A stretch of DNA of 64,000 nt. Origin: Cercis canadensis (taxonomy: Eukaryota; Streptophyta; Magnoliopsida; Fabales; Fabaceae). The notes beneath the pieces were generated by a model. It did no database searches and was not told the origin of the DNA. It worked only from the letters and a program-made list of their open reading frames with translations. The stretch lies in assembly GCA_003255065.1 (NCBI GenBank), contig QAOA01004025.1, positions 257,008-321,007 on the forward strand, in the 5' to 3' direction. The position numbers were made by a program, and so were the translations under genes. The stretch's first letter is position 1, and each line of letters opens with the position of its first letter. Positions 33,878 to 51,615 of this stretch are shown in pieces.

Positions 33878-36449
33878 GCTAATTTTGGTTTGAAGAGGCA
33901 CTGATTTCAGTTCTTGAGGTTCTCACCGGTTGTAATGCACAATGGTGCTAGTCATATTAAGTAGTAACAAAAGCTTTTTCTTATTTTATTTTGGGATCAA
34001 AGTAGCAGGTACTGTTTTGGATGCGCTTTATTTTGTTTAAATTTGATTGCTATAATTAATATGATTTCTTTATCATTACTTTTCTTACCTAAATGTATCT
34101 GGTTTGGTCCTGGTCCCCTTTTCATTCAGGCAGAGCTATTTTAACGTGGTCCCTGACCTTTAATATTGCATTGAATGGATTGAATTCTCAAACTTCTTTT
34201 TCTCTAATTGCAATAGCTGATCTTTCTATTTGATAATATCTCTAATCTATCGTTGTGACAAGAATCTATTAGATAAAAAAATATTAGTATGCTAAAAAAT
34301 TACTATGATAATATTTTTATTTTTGGTTTATACCTAGGTATCTTTGTATCTTTTGGATATGAGATTAATTTGCAGTAACCGGTAAATTTTTTTTAACAAA
34401 TGTGACTTCAAAGACTTGAACCAAAATCTTTAACCTATAACGTTTTAGGGTTCAACTTGTTTTTATGGAGTAAACATCTTATTGGTGCTATGATAAGATT
34501 TTGATTATATTATTCTTTCCATTTTTATATGATATAATTTTCACTTCTTTGCTATTCTTAAATTTTCAACACGTGTAGTATACTCTATTTTTTTTATTAT
34601 GTATATTTAAGAAACATTTTCATCTATGAAAGATTTTTAAAAAATTAATATTTTAAATATATTACTCATATATGTTAACCTTCTAAGTTATTGACCTTTT
34701 GAATGTATAGAATAACGGGGATTTTATGATACTACGTAAGTATGTCATACTATATTGACGTGGCAAACATATATAATTTTTATATTTTATTATATATAAA
34801 ATATAATTTATTTAATTTTTTAAATAAATTTAAAAATAGTTAATTTGTATACATGCCATTCATTTATTGGTTATTTCTATATAATATAACATACTATATA
34901 AATACTAAAAGTATCTAAAAAACTTCCATACAATAATCATAATTCTCCACTTCTTCAGGAGCTCCCTAATGGATAAAATTATTTTTAAATGATGATGGCA
35001 ATACGCGTATAAGGAGTAGGAATACAAATTATTATTTAAAAGAGAGAGAAACAAAAACAAAAATAAAAATAGTTGGAACTTGGAAGGCATCACATGATAA
35101 TGATTAACATGTCCGCTGCTGCGTGTCTATCGGACAATCTAATGGTTTTCTATTCACCACCCATTACTCACAATCACAGCTCAAAATAATATGCTGTAAA
35201 GGGTCCCTCCTCCTATACTCCTATCTAAATTCTAGAGTTCTTAATTTGTTTCTACCAAAAAAAAAAATTAAATAAATTTAATTATAATTAAAATGAATTA
35301 AGCTAAATTTAAATGTCGCTATATGTATAAGATATAAAGCCACGTAAAAATAATCAATACATAAATACCATTATTAATTTATTTCCTATACGTTGGCTTC
35401 AAAGAAACAAACAACCAACATATAGAGGTAGACACTTCAGACAAGCATGGGAAATTTGAAGCTTCAACTTTCAACACTTTCTTTTTTTTTTTTTTCAGAA
35501 AAAGATCATTTGATACTAAATATAATGATTTTTCAATTTGGTTCTTTTTGTTTTGGTGAAATATTTTAAAAAAATTGATTTTATGTGATTATTTAATTTA
35601 TTTTTAAATATGATAATTATACAGCACAAAAAATACTATTTTATACAGTACAAAAAAAATTAAATTAAAAAACTATTTTATTTGACACCAAATAATTTTT
35701 TTTTTTAGCTTTTAAAATTAAACAATAATTTTATTTTTTTAATTAATTTTCTCTTTCTTTTGGGTTAAACAAAAAACGTAAGTAGATATAATATCATATT
35801 CCTGCAAGTTTGGAACTAAAATAGAGGGTGGTTTTCAATTTCGTTGTGCAGAGGATACTAGGAAAGAGATCATGAACGTTTGGCCACACAAAAAGATGTG
35901 GAGCCTCAAGGGGTGCGTGTCATAATCAATGAAGGACAGTTATCAGAGGATTTGATATGTTGATGTACAAGTGTTGAGGGGACATGACTTAACCACGATT
36001 CTCTGCTCCAAAAATAGGGGATAAACTTCATGAATGCTAATATAATAGCTTTCGCCTTTCTTATTCCGTATGAGGTATTTTAGATATTCTTTTAGAAATA
36101 ATTTATTAAGAAGATAAAATTAGTGTTTTGTGTTCAACACTTTTCNTTTCATTCATAAAATAAGGGTTTTAAAGTGCTCTCTTATGTAAAGTTACAACTG
36201 TGAATGCTTCAATAGTAAGACCCCTAAAACATGGATGACTCGCTTCAAATTTGATAAGTTTGGCTTCATCCAAAAATTGATATCAAATTATAGTTATTGC
36301 GTTACCAAAAAAAAATATAATTCAAATATAAATATAATTATAATCAATTTTTTTATTATAATTTTTTATACTTAAGTTATAATTTTAAATTCAAATACAA
36401 AATCTATAAACTTTTAAGACAATTTCATTATGTATGTTTGATACTAAGT
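33878..36449. other. 3' UTR and gene-free spacer after RPS15A
   Basis: After about 300 bases of likely 3' UTR the sequence is very AT-rich with many poly(A)/poly(T) runs. An N at 36146 marks a contig join. Short ORFs are without meaning. No transposon ends were recognised. Confidence 0.5.
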
Positions 36450-36621
36450 GTTGATCACCTGGTAAGAGGGTGTTCTAGCTTAACCAAGGATCTCGAGTTC
36501 GAGCCCTTGGGTATGCAACTGCGTCTCTTAAGAGAGCTTTGCCGCCCTTGTGGTTCTTTTTGGCTCGAAACCAGATTAGTCGGGCGAAGCCCAGACACCG
36601 ATGGAAAACCAAAAAAAAAAA
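36450..36621 (+). mobile_element. Probable tRNA-derived SINE
   Basis: About 170 bases with an RNA polymerase III-like A box (around CCTGGTAAGAGGG, 36458-36470) and B box (GAGTTCGAGCC, 36495-36505) about 30 bases apart. A GC-richer body contains TTAGTCGGGCGAAGCCCAGA and an A-rich tail follows (36611-36621). Plant SINE bodies often carry a TAGTCGGG...GCCC block like this one. No clear target-site duplication was found, and it is not a functional tRNA gene. Confidence 0.6.
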
Positions 36622-39600
36622 TCTCTCTCCTCCATCCCCTTTCCTCCATCATTTGCAAATAATCAATCCTAGTTTATGTTTTGTCTTTAGAATTATTAAA
36701 TAGAGGCATTGATATTGTCTTTCTTATGATTATCGTTTGTGACAAATTATGATTGCAAATGAAGCATAATTTGAGTGTCTTTATGAGGCTTTTTGTTTGT
36801 CTAGTACTGTCAGCTTATTTGTTTGCCTTTGCATTATTTTCTTTATAAGCAAAATCTAATTGTATTGTTACATTGTCGTTTTGGTTATCTCGTTGTTGTT
36901 AGGGATATAATTGAGTCAAGCTGAATTACTCGAGATGGACTTGTTTGATACACGAGCCTAAATTTATACTTAAACTTTACTCATTTATAAAATGAACTTA
37001 AATGAATCTAAACATTATTTTCTTTTTAAACAAATCAAACCGAGCTAAGTTATAAAGATTTCCATATTTCAATGCATTTTTCTACATGTTCAAGCTCAAA
37101 TAATCTATTATACGAATGGAAATAAGCAAAACTCAAACTCAAATAGCTTTCATAGCAATTATGTTTGTTTAGGACCCTACTCGATCTTAAAGATTTAGCT
37201 TGGTGATAAAAATGTAATAAATTTACATAAATTAGCTAATGTTTAAATTTTAGGACTAGTAATCAGGAAAAAAAAAAATGAATGTACTATGCTAATGTGA
37301 GGAGTGTATCTTTAAAATTGTTCACAGAAAAATTTAATCTCGATGTATAAAAATTAACCTAAAAATACTCTTATTATCAAAACTAAGAAAAAAAAAATCC
37401 GTACTCAGTTACCAAAGTCTATACTCCTGCCTCCCATTCATGTGCTGGTATTTTTCCAAACTCTTATGTTGATTTCATTCAATTTTTTTGGACAAAAAAA
37501 ATTAATTCATCAGAACTAAGGAAAGCATAAAATCTAATTAAGAAATATAAAAAGTTATTATGGTATTTGGTTTGGGTTCTCGAAGATAAAATTGGATAAG
37601 ACTGAGTCTGTCATATAATACGCCAATTCCCGATAACTCCTCAACCCATGTGCCACACATGCCATTATAGAATTAGTTATATTACTATTCCCGTTACAAC
37701 CTTTTAATCAAATTATCAATATATTCTTCCTTGGGTTACCCGAAGGAAAAATAAAACTATGTCTTTGTCCTCATTTTTTATTACATCATATTTTTTATTA
37801 TATTTTCTATCTGAATTCCTAACTCATATTTTTTGAGATTAAATTCCCCTTTCTCCATACATAATGTTGATTAAATTATATTATAGATCTTATAAAGTCA
37901 TTAATGACTTATAATCAATATGATATTTGTAAGAGGAGTAAGATATCTCCTCTAGTATACTTTAAAACCTACCATACTAATAGAAACCACTCAAACTCTC
38001 TCATAATTATATTTTTTTTGGAAAAAAAAATTATAATTATTTTAATATTTAAACGAGATTAATTTTACATTTAATTGAATAAAATAAAGATACTCGTGAT
38101 ATTAATAAAATAAAAAATTACATTTATCTCTTTATTCAATTAAGTTAGATATCAAATCCGTCACTCTCACGGCACCAAAAATATCTCAATCATTGCCACA
38201 TAGATGTTTAGATGTTTATTCAGTTGTTCATCACTAAAATAAATTAGAAGGTTGCTTTCCTTTCTCTTTCCCTATTAATGATTACTAGTTCTAAATTGTT
38301 GGTTATAATTGGGATGAATCACTTTCAAAATGAGGAAAGCACTTCACAAAAGATAGGTTATTTGTTTCTTCTCGTGACACACTTTGCCATTTTGCTATTA
38401 CACTATAAGCTAACACACACACCATTCAAAATAATGCCATCTATAACTATGTCATAGAAATTATATTATAATTGATTAACAATTTTGACATGCTTATAAA
38501 GATCATTCAAGTTTTTAAACTAGTGGGTGTCATTTCTTTTTTGTGTTATCACTTTTATTTATAATGACTATGTTGTGCTAAACTAGACCATAGCTTATTA
38601 CTATGCAATAGTGTTTGTTTATTTTTTGATGCAATATGCAATAGTATTTGTTGTACTTATCTAAATTCAAATTTTCATTTTGTTACTGAATTACCCTTTC
38701 TTTTCTTTCTTTAGTAATCATAAGAACTAATCACTAACCATGAATGTACTTAGCTAGCTCCAAACTGTTCTACATGATATCATATGTAAACCATAATTAG
38801 TTTTAAACACGCAAAGAAGAAGAAAAATATTTGTTAAAAGAAAATGAAAAAGAAGGGGAAAATTGAGTGGCAAACATGTCCTTTGAAATATACTTGTCAT
38901 TTTTAATTTTTAATCACACTCACATTTTCGAATTATTATTTTCATATTCGTCCCTTTATGTCTCTCTCTAAGCTCCACAGCCTCAGAGTTCAACTTGAAG
39001 TACACGGTCTGCGATTCTCTTTCTGAGATCCGGAAGTTTTTTTCACTCGGAATTTTCCATTCCAATCTGCACTCTGCTCCTGCAGATTATCTTTTTTCTG
39101 CACAACAACAAAGGAATCTTATTCTGCTTTCACAGCCTAAGCATTTCCCTTTTGTATCTCTGTATTTTATATTAATTCCCTCTGGCGCGTTAGAGATTAT
39201 CGCCACTCTAGATCCTTCAAGATTAGTTTTTTTCCGCTATTTCCAGCTAATTAACTTCGAACAATTCACACTCCTACGTGATCTGTAATCTGGGCATTTC
39301 CGGCTACAATTTGAGACTTCCGCCAAATTGTCTTAGCTATGTTGTTTTTGTTTTTTCTTCCCACTTTCTTGATTTAAATATAGTGCTGTTACCGTACAAG
39401 TTCCTTTGTTTCAATCGCAGTTGCTCTTTTTAGCCGCCAAAGTTTACTGGGTATCTTTCTTATTGAGCTTTGGTTTTAACTTTTTCATCCCAAGTTTGAA
39501 TATAAAAATTTTCTCTTTTTTGTTCTTATTGCGTGTTTGGGTTTTTTCGTTCCATTTTGATTAATTCCTTGTGATCTGGTAGTTCTGGTTCCATTTTATC

Positions 39601-39735
39601 TTTCTGGGGTTAGTATTTTCTGGGTCCTTGAACTAGAAGTTGGAGTTTGGTGATCTGGATTTGAGTTGAGACAAGGGGTTGGTGGATGCACCCATTGGCT
39701 TAAATCTTCGACAGTTTTTATGCTTAGTTGCCAAG
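36622..39735. other. Gene-free spacer and 5' region of MPK16
   Basis: AT-rich spacer up to about 38950 with no recognisable gene. From about 38960 to 39735 the composition changes to the pyrimidine-rich leader-like sequence typical of a long plant 5' UTR, probably with an intron. An ORF at 38995-39288 here is not supported as a protein. Confidence 0.5.
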
Positions 39736-44780
<5,045 letters not shown>

Positions 44781-46671
44781 TTTTGGATATGTTGAATATA
44801 TGGTCAACAATTGTCTTGGGCCATGAAACTACGATATCTGGGTTTGTGTCGCCAAATCCAGATTGATCATCTCAATTGAAACCTAAAATTTAAGTGGCAT
44901 AAGCTTCATTACTACCAACAAGTGGGAGAGCTTCAAAGAATGAAGTCTGAGAACCTCTCTGATGAAGTTTAATTTGCACCACCAATTTGAAGTTTGGTAA
45001 GGGTTCGCTCGGTCTTATTGATGATTTTCTTGCTCTGATTCATTAATAACATAGGACATAAAAGATCTGAAAAGCTGTGGAATGAGAAGGCAGAGCAGTT
45101 GTTGCCTGTGAAATCATGTTGTTCTCTTCATTGCAGAATAGAAGTCGCTACTTTCGGCTCTAGTATTTTGGGCTATAACAAGGATATTATATATTTTTTC
45201 TTCGCACTTACACTGACGTGCTTTGCTTGTACCCTAAATAATCTACTCTCTTGAAAGTGTATCTTGAGAACCAAATTTGGTGGTAGAAAAGAAGCAAATT
45301 TATACCTACACAGTTCTACTATAAGTTGCCTCACATGAATGCTTGCTGAAATTCTTTATGTCTTGGATTCCCTCTCAGTGACTAACACTGAAGTTTCAAA
45401 CACTGAAGGTAGAGAGACAGATGCTGCTTTTCCTTTGAATTAATGATATCCATTAGCGGGTTTTCATTCAAGAGTTGGCTTTATTAATCCTTGGAATGAC
45501 ATTCCCTGGAATGTAAGACCAACAAAAAAAAAAAGATATTCCCAAGAATGCAGCACTGTAACATTGGGTTAGCAGTTAGCACTTACACTAAATATTGTCA
45601 AAAAAATGGGGTGATGGGTCCGGCTGCCCGTGGCCGTGGTGGGTGGTGGTTGACTCTGGAAGTGAAAGTTGTGGTAGAAGGGTGAATATTTGGTTTTTCG
45701 CATGAGAAAAACTTTTTCACAAGTCAGAAATATAAGATACTTGCCTTCTAAAATGAAAATGAGATGAGAGAATATGGGGGAAAATTTATTAAGGCGAATG
45801 AAAAATATCAAAGTATTTCCACAAAACTTGTTCCACGTATAAGAAAGTAACAGTCCCATGCTCTTGTTTGTAACATTCCTAGAACCGAACACCCAAACAA
45901 GAAAAAATCTTAGATGGCGAACGAACACACTTGTACATGGGGCTACACCCTTCTGTGCAATGGACTTGCAGACAGTGAATACTGTGAAGTTATTTCCTGT
46001 GCAGACCTAAAATGGTAGATATAGGTTTTTTTCTAGTAAAATAAATATAACTTCCTCGAAAGAAGGGCTCATAAACTGATTTTTTTCGGGGCCATGTGGA
46101 TATAATTTTATGAATTCTCCAAAACTCAAGATCATCTGATGTCGTATATATCAGATCACAAAGTAAATTATCAACTATAAGATAGAAGAATCTCAGGCAG
46201 ATGAGTTGACTCGATAACAACCATTTATTCGAAAATATGAAAGCTGCCTCTAGGATTTTCCTCTATCATTACAAGACAAAGGGAAATCTTCTCCATGGCA
46301 TCTTTCGTTACTTTAGTCTTATTTTTCTTCCACACACCACAAAAACAAAACAGAAAAATAAAAATAAAGGATAGATGTACAAAGTCTGCTTCCGCACTCA
46401 TATTTGTTCCAATGGAATGACTTCTTTTTCAAAACAAAACAAACAAAAAACAATCTAGTGTTTACAGTAATGGGAAGATCTATTAAGCATAAGCATCTGG
46501 TATAGTATCAGCATATACTCATCAACTGATAGAACGGCCAATCCTGACCATACAATAACAAAACTATGTACAGCATAAAATAATTTGCTGTTAATACAAA
46601 TTCACATGGTATAAATCCTATTGCCTCCTTTTATTTTGGAGTCAATTAATATCCTTTTTTTTCCCCCTAAC
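44781..46671. other. 3' regions of two convergent genes (MPK16 and BPM)
   Basis: The two genes end toward each other here. The sequence should hold both 3' UTRs. ORFs at 45569-45928 and 45990-46220 on the minus strand show no domain. No RNA gene or transposon was recognised. Confidence 0.5.
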
Positions 46672-49600
46672 TCAATATAATCTTGGTTTTACACGCCTTC
46701 CATTCATGTCACTTCCATCCAAGCAGAACGCTTTACTGTGAACTAAATCCTTGGAAGTATGCTCAGCAACTGTGGCTGTGTATTGAAGCAATTCAGTAAT
46801 AACAGAGGGACAGCTTTCTTTCAGATGTTCAAATCCATCAGTTTCCATCACAGCTGAAAATATAATCACAAAACCAGTTAGTTTACTCCTTCAAAAATGA
46901 AAGGGGAAATATAGAGAAAAAAATTCATTGCAAGAACTGCATATTGATCAAACATTAAACAGATGAACTTCATCTGTAGATTCCTATCCAATAATATATA
47001 GCATAATTTTTAGCACTAGAAAATTCCACCACGTGATGATAAAATAAGGCAGGAAGTTATAAAGTAGCAAATATTCACAAACATAAAAGAACAGCAGAAC
47101 ATATTTCAGTTTCTCAACTCAACAAGGAAGAGCTATTACAAGATGTGGAAATATGTTAATTATCATAAATAAATTTCATGAAGACATTGTTATGCACGCA
47201 CAGTTTTTGGCTTCTCAAGTCCAGTTGCTCAGGAGAAAAGAAAGCATAAAGGCTTCTAAGCCCCTGAGNCAAACATAAAAGAACAGCAGAACACATTTCA
47301 GTTTCTCAACTCAACAAGGAAGAGCTATTACAAGATGTGGAAATATGTTAATTATCATAAATAAATTTCATGAAGAGATTGTTATGCACGCACAGTTTTT
47401 GGCTTCTCAAGTCCAGTTGCTCAGGAGAAAAGAAAGCATAAAGGCTTCTAAGCCCCTGAGCATGTAGATTAGTTGTCTTAGTACATATGTCAAAAGTTAC
47501 AAAAACAGACTCTAAAGTCTACGCATAATATAACCAGATAAAAATATCTATATAGTAAAAAATATACCTTTTAAATTTTCAGGTGATGCAATGAACTTGA
47601 TGCATACAGCTTTCAGTTGGAAACAGTGGTGCTGCTCTGCCAAGGCTAATGTTGTGGCAGCAGTGTTGATAGTAACATCCTCACAAAGTTTAGCCTCACA
47701 GAGCAATCTGAGCCTCTCCAGGGCATATCTGTCTGCTGCAGCAAGCAAATGCTGGGCCATGAGGGTACATGCCCACTTAGAATTTGGACCCATGAGGTCC
47801 TGCATGTCAGGTAGGGTATCCCAGTATATGAAATGAAGTAGCGCCTACAGAAATCCAAACCACAGAAAAAGTGAACAAATTATTGCCATGTAAAGCAAAC
47901 TAGTTGCAGGCTTGTGATATAGAAACAAGTAAAACTGCATCTCTGTCAACATATTGAATTTCGCCAAAAATAGGAACCAATGAAGAAAAAGAATGTTGTT
48001 ACAGAATAAAAAAAAGGTTGAAATGACTGTTGCTCAAGGACAAAGTGAAAAGGAGTACAAAAAGAGAAAGTGAAGGCAGAAGGATAGCTTCTTGGTTAGT
48101 TGGGTTCATTGTTCAAAAGAATTGTTTAATACTAGCTCAGTCAAAAGCAAGCATGATATTATGCATTTTAAGAATGAATATGAACCTCAAAATTTTCAGT
48201 GTTGGTACTTTTAAGATCTGGAAATTTGATTATAGATGTGAAAGAGGAAACATTTTATTTTAAAGGAAACATTACAGCAACCCTGCCCAACCCAATTTGA
48301 AGAATTTTGTTGACATGTTCCAAAACATGAAATTTGATTGGTGAAGAAAACAGGTCATAAATCCAATAAAGATGAAACTGAAAGCATATATAACAATGGC
48401 AATCAATGCCAAGCTGTAGATAGTTAAGTTTTCTGTTTTTGGCCAGGAGATAATTTGTGTTGGTTAGACAGATATGTGCATAGGATCGCCTTAGGAGAAG
48501 ATTCATGATGTCCATCCATAGGATTAAAATCATCCTGTATGGTACTGAAGCTCACCTAACAAGAAAAGCCAGCCAACAAAGCTAATTGGAGAAATTAACA
48601 CCACCAGCTATTCTAACATTCATTCCACTACTCGACCATCTACAAGCTATTAATCCAGTGCCATACATATTATTTAAGGAATCCTCCTAAAGCAAACCAA
48701 AAAAAAAAAAAAAAACATAAAAGAGCAAGACTGTTAGATTGATTAAATGTTTTTGATTGTTTGAACTTGGAGAACCCAAAAACCATCACCTATAAGCTTG
48801 TAAAAATTTTATGGTTGAAATCAATAATCATAACGAACCAATACAAATTGACTAATAAATAAGGATGAGAAAATTTCTCTAACTGTCATCACCTAGTGTT
48901 AGTTTTGTTGCTTTCCTGTCACAACTGACTCAATAAAGTTGAAGATACCAAGTCTAGCGGACAAAAAAGAACAATTTCCATGTGACAATTATATAAATAA
49001 ATTGCAAAAGGAAGAAATAGAGGAGGGGCAAAGAGCTGTAATCATGAACAAATTGTTTTACAAGTTAGTATATTTCCTAATTATTTGCCGTTCTATTTCA
49101 CTTGCTTTTCCTTTGGGATTAAGAAGAAATGAAATTTTGCAAGTCTTCATACTGTATAGCTAAAGTTTAGATTGTACAGGCATAGTGGTTACCCTCAATG
49201 TACTCTATGGCACATAATTTGATCTATTAAGAGACATGTCCAATGAATAAGTGTATAGAAAATGAAACGAGGTGGTAAGTCAAGACAAGGAAGGATAGGG
49301 TAAGAAGTGAAAATACAAGCAGAAGATAGGGATGACTTCATTTGAAAAATGAATTAGTTCAGATGTTTAAGACTCAGGTAAGGAAAAGATACAGATTCTC
49401 TAGAGAGGAAGAGAATCTGAGAAAATAGAGGGAAACCAAGAACAACTTTGGCAGACAGAATAAATAAAACATATATAACTGCAGAAGGTTTAGTAGAGAA
49501 ATGTGATTCTAGGTAGTAATGAGAAGTGGAAGAGAATCCATGTGATAGATTACAAAGTTTGACTAAAGATTCGTACAGCCAGCCATGAAAGTTTCAGTCC

Positions 49601-51615
49601 AACTTTTGTTGCTATGATTAATTCAGGGTGTAGCATTTGATTAAGCAGAAATACATAACTAAAACTAAGTAATGTTTTTATTTCTAAGATGACAGCAGAA
49701 AAATGCTTCCACCAGTTACCTGGTTTAAGCTAGATGGCTGACCTATAGCCAAACAACAAGTATATACAGTATGCAGTTCAAACAAAATATCAGACAGGAC
49801 AATGATGCCCATTGCTTGTAAGAGAAACAAGCATACAGAAACAGAGATGGACCTTGAAAACTGGAGCCATAATGTCTTCCACTTCAATGCACTGAGTATT
49901 TTGAACCCTCATGGGACCAAAAAGTTGAGCCTTGAATACAGGAGAGCGAGCTGCAAGAACCAACTTGTGGGCAGCAAATATTTCCTCATCAACTTCAAAG
50001 CTCACATCAGTTTTCTTGCCACTTTGGAGAAGCTTCCCAAAATTCTCACCAATATTAGATGGTGGTACTGCTATAGAGAAGATTCTAGGTGACTCAGTGT
50101 GTGACCTTACAACACCAACACAACAACGAATTGAGAGACAATCATCTTTAAGGTAGTCCGATGTCTCTAGTTGAGTTCTTCTAAAAAAGCGTTTATAACC
50201 CCTGCAACATGCGATAAAAGCTCTCTTAAATAAATCTATCACCCACAATAGGCATAGCAGCATAGATCAAAGTTGTTAAAAAACACGCTGATAGGAAGAA
50301 TGAAAACATAAATTTGCAAATTTTAGTCTCAATGTATGTGTAGGTCTCAATCTATTACCCTTTTAATATAGTGAACAGGTCAGTGCTGATGTGGAGATGG
50401 TATATCATTTTATTAAATGCATATACATGCACAGGACTGCATAACCAGATCAATGCACACTTGCAAAGTTATACATCACTACTACTCATTCTTAAAGACA
50501 AACTTATGTACAGAATATTTGGATTTAGTGAATTAATGAAGAAAATAGTGATTATCTTTCATCAACAAAATGTAGCACTTCATTAAGAGTTGTAAAGAGG
50601 ATCAAACATCTAGTCAAACTAGGGTCATGATTATCATGGTTTCTTTCCAAGGAAAACAAGAAAAATAAGGCATTTTGCGCTGATACAAGAAGTGGAATCA
50701 AAACGTAAAATAGTGCAGACAATGAAGATGTGTGTTCTGCCCACTAAAGCTATACAGCTATTCGGCTAATCTTTCAAAAGAAGGCCCAGTAAGTGCAACT
50801 CATGATTAAAATCACCATTGATCTACATAAGCTGAAATTCCAATTTATAGATCATATGGTTTAGTAAAAATCTATAAACCTAATGCTGAAACACATTTCT
50901 TAGTACTGGTTGGTTCCAATACAAATATGATTTGGCCCTATATAGGATATAATTGTGTAAGAAATTCTAAATCCGGAATTATACTCAGATTTGTCTTAGA
51001 ATATGTAGTCTATCCAAAATATTTAAGATGAAGACTGTTTGTTCTTGTCAATACCAGCACTACATATCATCAACCCATACCGCAATCCTACCCATCAACA
51101 AATTTGACAAGTGCCTTGTTGATAACGTTTTACTATAGATTCATATACTACTTCGGAAAATATCAATCAAGTAACACATTGCTATCTCACCACATGCTCC
51201 CACGATACTTAAGCGTGTATGGACCACTATCAAGCACCCTCCCAAAATGGGTATGCACCTTGTGCCGCTCCTTCCCGCTCTGGTCCAAAAGCGTCAAGGA
51301 GAATAGTGCCCTCACTTCCGTGCCTTCACTCGCCAACGCAATGAACAAGGAAACGTAAGCCGAGTTATCCTCAACGCTCTTTCCATCTGGATAGAAGTAT
51401 ATGGCCCAATCGTACCCACCAACCTTGAAGGTATCGGAAGCAATGTACTTTCCGATTCCCATCCCTTTCGAGAGCGAGTACCCGGAAATCTTGAAGTGGT
51501 GCGAGCCATTGATGGTGTCGGTGCGAGAAGTAGAGGAGGTGACAGCAGCTACTGATGACGACGAAGGAATAGAAGCCTTGGGGTAGCAGTCTCGGCAAAA
51601 CTCAATTCTGCCCAT
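46672..51615 (-). CDS. BPM: MATH-BTB/POZ protein, BPM1/BPM2-type CUL3 adaptor
   Basis: Four coding exons read from the minus strand: 51615-51191, 50201-49853, 47844-47568 and 46853-46672. They encode 410 aa (Arabidopsis BPM1 is about 407). The N-terminal MATH domain, about residues 33-165 ([33 protein letters not shown]), binds substrates. The BTB domain, about 197-310 ([26 protein letters not shown]), dimerises and binds CUL3. The C-terminal region ([32 protein letters not shown]) ends GRRVKPRLY, the family terminus. The protein is the substrate receptor of a cullin-3 ubiquitin ligase; Arabidopsis BPMs target class I homeodomain-leucine zipper, ERF/AP2 and MYB factors and PP2CA. Start chosen at MGRIEF: no earlier in-frame ATG follows a stop. 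Intron 3 carries an N with a duplicated segment. The gene is divergent from guanylate kinase. Confidence 0.95.
47078..47460. repeat. 191-base duplicated segment around an N in BPM intron 3
   Basis: Bases 47078-47268 and 47270-47460 are almost the same, with a single N (47269) between. Both end AAGCCCCTGAG. It is an unmerged contig overlap or two alleles and lies wholly within an intron. Confidence 0.85.

Noticed and set aside
36495-36505. Possible tRNA gene
   Set aside because: A- and B-box motifs are present but no cloverleaf or anticodon arm could be built; better explained as a SINE.
38995-39288. ORF of 97 codons upstream of MPK16
   Set aside because: It is probably 5' UTR or upstream intron of MPK16; no domain and an unusual composition for a protein.
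45569-45928. Minus-strand ORF of 119 codons between MPK16 and BPM
   Set aside because: It has no domain and lies in the 3' regions of two convergent genes.
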